Under the pieces are notes generated by a model that did not search any database, was not told the origin of the DNA, and worked only from the letters and a program-made list of their open reading frames with translations. A stretch of DNA of 64,000 nucleotides, taken from NCBI RefSeq assembly GCF_030272615.1, contig NC_081413.1, positions 100,976,239-101,040,238 of the forward strand. Reading direction: 5' to 3'. Each line of letters opens with the position of its first letter. Position 1 is the stretch's first letter. The DNA is from Cryptomeria japonica. Its lineage: Eukaryota > Streptophyta > Pinopsida > Cupressales > Cupressaceae. Shown here in pieces: positions 57,627 to 64,000 of this stretch. The translations under genes were made by a program, and so were the position numbers.

Positions 57627-59284
57627 GAGGTACTTTGGCTAGAGACATAGACTCATCAGGACCATTCGGGTCTTGAGTCACTCACTAAGTACAACACTCT
57701 TCTAATAGGAGTGCACCAAGGTCATCATCCTTAGGAGACATCAAAATAACATAATACAAGCTTGAATTCCACCTCAGAATTTGGCTTAAAGCCTCGGGAA
57801 GTCAAGCGAATCCATACGGGATTCCTTCCAAGTATGCATTGAATTACTTTTTCCTTTTTATTATACTTATTCTTCAATTTAGGATTCTTCTCAATCCTTC
57901 TTCTTACCAAAACCTAGACCCCATCCACGAATGCCTGAGTACTAGGGACAACTCCATCCCAAGACTGCCTACATTACCCATTTTGGCACGGGATCAAGGC
58001 GTAAAGTATGTAGTTCTATTTTCTACTCTATGGTTTGATGTAAACTAATTAGTGGGTATGCAACCCATTCTAGGGTCAATATCCCAGACAATTTCTCTGT
58101 GGTTGCTACCCATGGTGGTAGCACTTAAGCAAAGGCTCAAGATGGCCTATTGCTTGTGGCCTAAAACAACTAGATCCTAATACCTATCATAAGCATCACC
58201 CTTGACCCAATTGTCAATCGTCAACAATTCTTCAAGATTAAATCGATTTCATAAAAGCATTTCACTCAATCATCCCTATAGGGGTTTACTATGATTTAAC
58301 TCAGTGGATGAAAGATCATTTTAGGATTATCTTATTAGATTATCGATCCAAGGGGGATTACCCGCCCCTTGGATTTTAACTTCCAAGTGTCCCTTATTAC
58401 TCCTCGATGATTTATAGGGACGATGCCACAGACATCATTGATGGAGCTTTATTAGGCGTTAAGTGCAGTAGTTCAACATGATGGCATTACCCGTAAGCGT
58501 GACCCAGAGGCACCGTAAATACCGAACACTGGTAGGTTTTGGTTTTCCGACTTCCTTTATTTAGTTTTCTAACTAAGAAGCTATGAAAAACATCATGCTT
58601 GAAAACAATTATGAATTGAACATGCATAATTAGACATTGCAAAGCTTAATTAATTGAAACAACTACTTGATGAACCACGTGGAATAAAAACCATAACTAA
58701 ATTAATTAATATTCAAAACTTGAAATATAACTTGCATAATAACGACAATTATAAAACTTGCATATTAATAATTAAACTTGTGACTTGCATGAAGATGAAG
58801 AAAATGTAACTTTGTCATCAATAAATGCAAATAAAGTATAAGTAATTCGCATGAAGCAAGGATAGTGTAAGTTACATGCAAGTTTAAGCAATGTGTTTAT
58901 TTCTACCATGAGAATAATCACTTATAGAGTCACTAGTTCAAAAATAGTAATCAGTTTAGACATTAGACAAATTTTGAACTAATCATAATGATATGAATTT
59001 AATTGTTTTTTAACGAGTCTAAAGTGCCAACTAAGTAACCCAATAAATCTCAATTAGCTTGAAAGATTTCAATTATATAACTAAATTTACAATCACGAAT
59101 TTACTATACCATGATCCCAATTATTTATAAATTTTCTAAGTTTAGTTTACTAACTTTAAAATTCATACAAAAGAAATTAATAATAATTCCTAATTTGCAA
59201 ACTCTATATATATATATAAAAGAAAAAAATCTAAAAATAATAAAAAAATATATAAGCGAACTTATTTTAAAAGTTAATGGGAAA

Positions 59285-59480
59285 ATTAATGGGGGGTGGG
59301 GGCCATGGGTCCCATCACCCCTGCGAACCTGTAGGTGCAGGCCCGCAGGGATGAGGGAACACCGCGGGCCCCCACACTCCCCCTGTAGCCACTGTCATAA
59401 CAGTGACCGCAGGGGAAGTGGAGGGTACCACTTCCCTGACGGTTATATTAACCGCCTCCCCCTACACGCCGCCCGATACT
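59285..59480. other. GC-rich island with inverted repeats
   Basis: A sharply GC-rich block within very AT-rich sequence. It contains hairpins: CACTGT/ACAGTG (about 59390-59405) and GGAAGTGG/CCACTTCC (about 59414-59436), and GGGCC/GGCCC words. No convincing coding sequence; the overlapping open frame is probably chance. Confidence 0.6.
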
Positions 59481-59569
59481 TATTCGAAATAAATTTCGAA
59501 GACCACTTTTTTTAAATAATCACTTTGCAATATTTTATATATTCATTATCGGTTTGGTATAAATTTAAT

Positions 59570-59571
<2 letters not shown>

Positions 59572-59619
<48 letters not shown>
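59572..59619 (+). repeat. (GT)n microsatellite
   Basis: About 24 GT units, followed by a run of T. Confidence 0.97.
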
Positions 59620-59620
<1 letters not shown>

Positions 59621-59650
59621 TTTTTTTTTTCCAGTTTATTTAAAAATATA

Positions 59651-59654
<4 letters not shown>

Positions 59655-59727
<73 letters not shown>
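59655..59727 (+). repeat. (AT)n microsatellite
   Basis: About 36 AT units, 35 bases after the GT array. Confidence 0.97.
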
Positions 59728-59729
<2 letters not shown>

Positions 59730-59733
<4 letters not shown>

Positions 59734-60986
59734 AGATATATGTACAAAAAGAATATTATTATAAAAATGAGAATATGAATTTAATCACAGGGATGAAATA
59801 AAATAGAGAAATTTGTTTTAGCAATATACAGATAACTAAATTATCACAGAGATAGGTAAATGCTTAATTTTTGATCTCACGGTGAACATATCCAACAATT
59901 TTGCCCTTATGTTGAGATAAAACTTCCTTTGAGAGATTTTCAGGAAAGCAAAAAATATATTCTCTCTCTGGAATAAATAAATAACAGAACAATAATGAGA
60001 AGATTTCATACTTGATATACTATTTCTCATAGTGAGATTCCTAAATACAAATGAGAAAAAAAATTACTTACAGAGATAGAAAAAAAAATTGAGTTTTTCA
60101 AAAAAATAAAAAGAGATGTTGAAAAGCATGATTTATGTTCTTCTTTTTTTATTCAAGATCTTCTCTGGATTTCAAAGAAAAAAACAGAAAAACAAAATCT
60201 GATTTCTTTCTTTTAAATAGATTAACAATTAAAGAGAAATCTACATTTGTATTTTAAAAGAAAAGAAATCTTTATCACTGCATTTCTTTAATGAAAAAAA
60301 ATAGATTTCCTTTCTATCTAACAATTAAGAAATGATTTCTTTCAGAAAGCTATATTCAACTAAAGAATTTTTGGAGGAGATATTCCTTTTGAAAATAAAA
60401 AGAATTTACATAAGGAATTAACATATGCAAAGAGGGAACCTGGAGAAGCCTTTTGATGTTGAATCCTCTCCAAATCCTCAAGCCTAGCCTTCCTTGATCC
60501 TTCCTTGCAAGCTTGGAAAAATTTCTTCAAAACAACCTTAACTATTCTACAAATGAAAATATGACTACTAAAAACAAACTTATTTGAGAAAACTTTCTTC
60601 AAAGAATAACCAACTCCCTTTTTTGAAAACTTGCATACAATGTATGGGAAAAATCCCTTAATTCCACTATCTAGAGAAATTAATTAAGAATAAGATTCTT
60701 TTCCAATATTGGACCCATGCAAAATCGATTAATATCTTAGTGGGGGAGTTACATGCAAGGTATTGAAGATTCCTCTAGAAGCTTCCAATTCCTCCTACAA
60801 CATGTGCCATAATTGGGAATTAAAAATTAAAATAAAAAAATAATGCCTTTTGAATTATATTCTCCAAGTGTGTATGTGGGTCCATTATTTATTCTTTTAT
60901 AATATCCATTCAATTATTTTCAATAGCTCAACCAAAAATATAATATAATTGTATCAAATCAAAAGTGATAAAGGAGGGTTGTGACA
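59730..60986 (-). repeat. 3' LTR of chromovirus H, left end not located
   Basis: On the minus strand it opens TGTCACAACCCTCC directly after a polypurine tract. AT-rich and non-coding. The left end is not certain: I saw no partner LTR in the window to compare. A possible far end is TGTAATAACCC at 57376, which would make it about 3.6 kb. Confidence 0.6.
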
Positions 60987-61004
60987 TCCTCCCCCCCTTA
61001 ATTT
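60987..61004 (-). promoter_or_regulatory. Polypurine tract of H
   Basis: Minus-strand AAATTAAGGGGGGGAGGA abuts the LTR start TGTCACAACC. Confidence 0.82.
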
Positions 61005-61059
61005 GTGCATCATCTCGATGCACTTATTGAATGTATCCAAAGAGTCTATAGTTCATGAT

Positions 61060-62380
61060 TAGTTTAAAACAAAAAGGGAAACAACTGCTGCATTTTCCTA
61101 GTATCTTCCCACGTGGCATTCTTTTCATCATATTGGTTTCATTGTAATTTGTATTGATCAACCTCTCTATTGTGCAATTGGCACTGGTGCCTCTCCAAGA
61201 TTTTGAATGGCTCTATCATTATTCCTCCCATTTCCTGGACCTGTAAAGCATCCCAATTCAAAATATGTTTCTCATCAGGTACATACATTTTAAGAAGAGA
61301 TACATGGAAGACATCATGGATTCGGCTCAACTGGGGAGGTAAGGCCAACCGATATGCAACTGGCTTAATCCTTTCCAATATTTCAAAAGGTCCAACATAA
61401 CGAGGTGCAAGCTTGGTCTTTTTCCCAAACCTTATGGAACTCTTGTGTGGCCTAACCCTTAGGAAGACTTGCTCTCCCACCTCAAACTCCCTTGGTGTCC
61501 TGTTCTTGTCTGCATAACTTTTCTGCCTATTTGAGGCTTCCTTCAATCTTTGCTTAATTTCCTTAGTTTTCCTTTCCATTTCCTTCAACATATCTGGTCC
61601 AACAATTACTCTATCCTCAAGACTATCCCAACTCAAAGGTGTTCGACATGGCCTACCATACAATGCTTCGAAAGGTGTCATTCCCAAAGATGTTTGATAT
61701 GTATTATTGTAAGCAAACTCTACCAGAGGTAGGTAATCTTCCCATTTCTTCTGTTAGTCCATGCAGTACATGTGAAGTAGGTCTTCCAAAATTTGATTTG
61801 TCCTTTCTGTTTGACCATCGGTTTCAGGATGGTATATAGTGCTAAAATTTAGTTGAGTTCCCAGAGCTGATTGAAGAGTTGTCCAAAACCTTGAAGTGAA
61901 TCTAGCATCTCTATCTAATATGATTTTCTCTAGCATTCCATGCAACCTAAATATTTCCTTAACGAAGCGACTAGCCAAGGTAGGTGCATCATCCGTTAGA
62001 TTCCCTGGTATAAAGTGTGCCACCTTAGTGAGTTTGTCAATTACCACCATTATTGTATCATGCCTAGAAGGTGACATGGGCAACCCTTGCACAAAATCCA
62101 TGCTAATAACTTGCCACTTGTGTTGAGGTACATCATGTAATTATAATAATCCAGCTGGATGTCTATGTTCTGCCTTTACTCTTTGACACTCCAAACATTT
62201 AGCCACATACTTGACTACGTCATTCTTCATCCCTTGCCAAAAGTATAACTTCTTTAGATCTGCATAAAGTTTGTTAACTCTCGGGTGCCCTGAATAAGGG
62301 GCATTATGAGCCTCCAACAAGACTACTTCCCTTAAGTCTCCTAAATCAAGAATATAGATTCTATTATTGTATCTGAGCAA
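61060..62380 (-). pseudogene. pol: Integrase and chromodomain of H
   Basis: Zinc domain 62141-62380: HNAPYSGHPRVNKL then KCLECQRVKAEHRHPAGLL. Core 61754-62101: Asp in SMDFVQGLP, Asp in ILDRDARFTSRFW, Glu in ETDGQTERTNQILE. Then MTPFEALYGRPCRTPL and the GPY/F motif YVGPFEILERI. The C-terminus EPFKILERHQCQLHNREVDQ, then a TGA where relatives have Trp, then YDEKNATWED, is a chromodomain, which directs insertion to chromatin marks. Stops: one at about 62138, one at 61751, one at 61137. All are explicable by single transitions (Gln CAA to TAA, Trp TGG to TGA). Confidence 0.9.
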
Positions 62381-62579
62381 CCCATCTTCATCTAATGTAT
62401 ACCCTTAAACCTTAGGATCCATTGGATCATATTCTAAAGTCAATTTGACTTTATCATACCATGGGTCATGTCCCTGCTCATCCATTACTTGCCTTTTGAA
62501 AGAAGTTTTGAATGTTACTATAGTCATCAAGTGTCTCCTCCTACTTAAAGCATCTGCCACCCTGATTTACTTGCCCTTA

Positions 62580-62957
62580 ATATATTCAATTTCAAAATCA
62601 TATTAACTTAGAAACTCTAACCACCTTCTTTGTCTAGCATTTAAGTGGGGTTGGGTAAAGATGTACTTTAGTCCTTGGTTATCTGACTTTAACTCAAAGG
62701 GCTTCCCTAGTAAGAAGTGTCTCCATTTCTGTAGGGCATGCACAATCACTGCTAACTCTAAGTCATGGGGTGCATAATTAACTTCATGAGTCTTCAGCTT
62801 CCTAGATTCGTAAGCTACTACCCCTTCATCTTGGACAAGTACTCCTCCTAAACCTTTGATAGAAGCGTCAGTTACGATTGTGAAGTGTTCATTCAGATTT
62901 GGTACTTTTAGAATGGGTGCTGAAGTTAGTTTCCCCTTAAAAATTTGGAATGCCTTA
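62580..62957 (-). pseudogene. pol: RT-linked RNase H of H, cut by LTR I2
   Basis: From KAFQIFKGKLTSAPILKVPN to RRWLEFLS. Catalytic residues visible: Asp in IVTDASIKGLGGVL, Glu in HDLELAVIVHALQ, Asp in ELKSDNQGLKYIF. Upstream pol is separated by LTR I2, whose sequence is read through in the same frame by chance. After a stop at about 62600 the FEIEYIKGK segment continues, then another stop and VADALSRRR. Confidence 0.88.
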
Positions 62958-64000
62958 TGTAAAGCGAAAAATCGCGATCGAACCCTAGTTGCTCTCCCCT
63001 CTTCCAACTCCAAGGAGAGAGAAGGGAGAGTCACTCTAGGGTTGATGGTTTTCACTTAGGAGGGACTTTACATTCAAAAGAGGGGTTGAAACCCACAAGA
63101 TCCAATCTCACACAATGCAAGATTGGATGCTAAATGTGTTTCAAGGGTTAAGAAAGCAAGGCTACCCTCTTTTGTAAAGAATGTTGATAGAAGAATTAAG
63201 CTAGGAATGCATATAAAGTGACAAAGATTTGCTTATAAACTGAGATAGGGATATAGGATGAAGCTGCAGACCTGGAATTAGCAGTAAAATGTCGATACGG
63301 CGCTGTCCTGCAAATTTGAGCAAAAGTTGACGGGACGATGGCGCCCGGTGCCACGGTCCTCCGAAAAATCCGCGAAACGAAGGGGGATCTGTTCGTCTCT
63401 GCACAAGGATTCCAGATCTTCAATTTCAGCCGCGTACCTGCAACCTAAACACAGAAAAGTGAAGACGATTGGGGGGTTAGGGATTAGGGATTTGCCCTTA
63501 GGTCAAACCCCGGTTTTGGAATTAACCAAGAAATGAGAAATGCTATAAATGCAAATGTATGTAATGTAAAACAAGTACTAATACCTTGTTGTAAAGATGT
63601 TTGTATCCTCATGTGCGAAGGTATAGATGTTGTTGTTTGTTGTATTGTTGTATGTTGTATGTAGCATGTAGTATGTGATCTCCTCTTCAATGGTTGAATC
63701 CTTGTCTTGAATGCAACACTTAGCCTTGAATGGAGACTTAGAATGATCAATTGCTTGAAAGAATGCTTGAATGCTTGAGTATAATTTCCACACTTTTTTC
63801 CATCATATCGAATGAAAGAGGAAAATGTAGTTTATATACTTGTCAATTAGGGCTGATAGACTGATTTTCCCGACCTTAGGCCGACCAGGAAAGTTTATTT
63901 TCCAAATTGCAAACAAAAGGACCCGAAGCCCCATAGGAGACCGGGCCCAAAATAGGGCCAGGGCCCAGGGCGGTGGGCGCTCTGGTCCCACCTCCCGGGA
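62958..64000 (-). mobile_element. LTR I2, second copy of LTR I, partial
   Basis: On the plus strand it starts TGTAAAGCG, the reverse complement of the I1 end, and matches I1 in reverse to the window edge (about 1,043 of about 1,218 bases). Candidate target duplication on the left is CCTTA (62953-62957). Whether it is solo or the 5' LTR of a full element cannot be told here. Confidence 0.85.

Larger units (their letters stand above)
60987..62957 (-). mobile_element. Chromovirus H (Ty3/gypsy), 3' half
   Basis: Minus orientation: RNase H, integrase, chromodomain, polypurine tract, LTR. The whole coding stretch from 62957 to about 61060 stays in one reading frame; only about six nonsense codons break it. 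RT and upstream genes lie beyond LTR I2, which is inserted in the RNase H domain at 62958. Confidence 0.88.

Noticed and set aside
59111-59515. 134-codon plus-strand ORF across the GC-rich island
   Set aside because: Composition shifts abruptly inside it, no domain is recognisable, and it is explained by the GC-rich block lacking stops.
59525-59728. Open frame translating as repeated Cys-Val then Tyr-Ile
   Set aside because: It is only the translation of the GT and AT microsatellites.
1-64000. Host protein-coding genes, tRNA or rRNA genes
   Set aside because: No stretch shows plant gene structure or RNA gene motifs; every recognisable protein domain is retrotransposon-derived or of unknown transposon cargo.

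Overview
This window looks like intergenic DNA from a seed plant with a very large genome. A gymnosperm is my guess, based on the Tat-like Ty3/gypsy families, the TR-GAG-like Copia derivatives and the absence of host genes. Essentially everything recognisable is LTR retrotransposon, stacked by nested insertion. I found no intact host gene, tRNA, rRNA or CRISPR array. The coding remnants carry many in-frame stops and few frameshifts, as expected for old methylated transposons decaying by C-to-T change.

Layout. 1-5130: minus-strand Ty3/gypsy element 'A' (integrase, extra RNase H, RNase H, RT, protease, gag fragment). 5130-9650: plus-strand gypsy 'E', with a 3' UTR, polypurine tract, a 1,448-bp LTR, then a primer-binding-like site and leader. 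9650-17478 and 47335-48088: minus-strand Copia 'F' with multi-zinc-knuckle gag and no pol; one of its LTRs is split by later insertions. 15891-16834: insertion 'L' with a CTAAG duplication. 17479-47334: giant plus-strand gypsy 'D', inserted in the F LTR (duplication GATCT/GATCC). D has LTRs of about 6 kb that carry a long ORF of their own. Inside D lie Copia 'C' (26976-37634, CTAAT duplication, in the D RNase H gene), inside C a small Copia derivative 'B' (27499-31710, GATCT duplication), and in the 3' D LTR a solo LTR 'I1' (43720-44937, GAAAC duplication). 48089-55214: minus-strand gypsy 'J' (gag, long leader, 5' LTR) containing a solo F-type LTR (51109-53547, CACTC duplication). 55215-57028: Copia gag fragment 'K' and a Copia-type LTR 'G'. 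57029-60986: AT-rich non-coding DNA with minisatellites, a GC-rich palindromic island and long GT/AT microsatellites, ending in the LTR of 'H'. 60986-62957: minus-strand chromovirus 'H' (RNase H, integrase, chromodomain). 62958-64000: a second copy of LTR I, running off the window.

Insertion order from the duplications: F, then D in F, C in D, B in C; separately F-solo in J, and I2 in H. The B LTR pair differs by about 5% and part of the C LTR pair by about 8% (counted by eye), which fits this order.

The most interesting points are: (1) a putative U5 hairpin with a G-rich loop and differing but self-complementary stems in three Copia LTR families; (2) a giant LTR with a TATA box and a ~1,200-codon accessory ORF; (3) a possible related accessory ORF in Copia C; (4) a second RNase H placed before RT in D but after RT-RNase H in A; (5) two LTRs that have a polypurine tract on one side and a primer site on the other.
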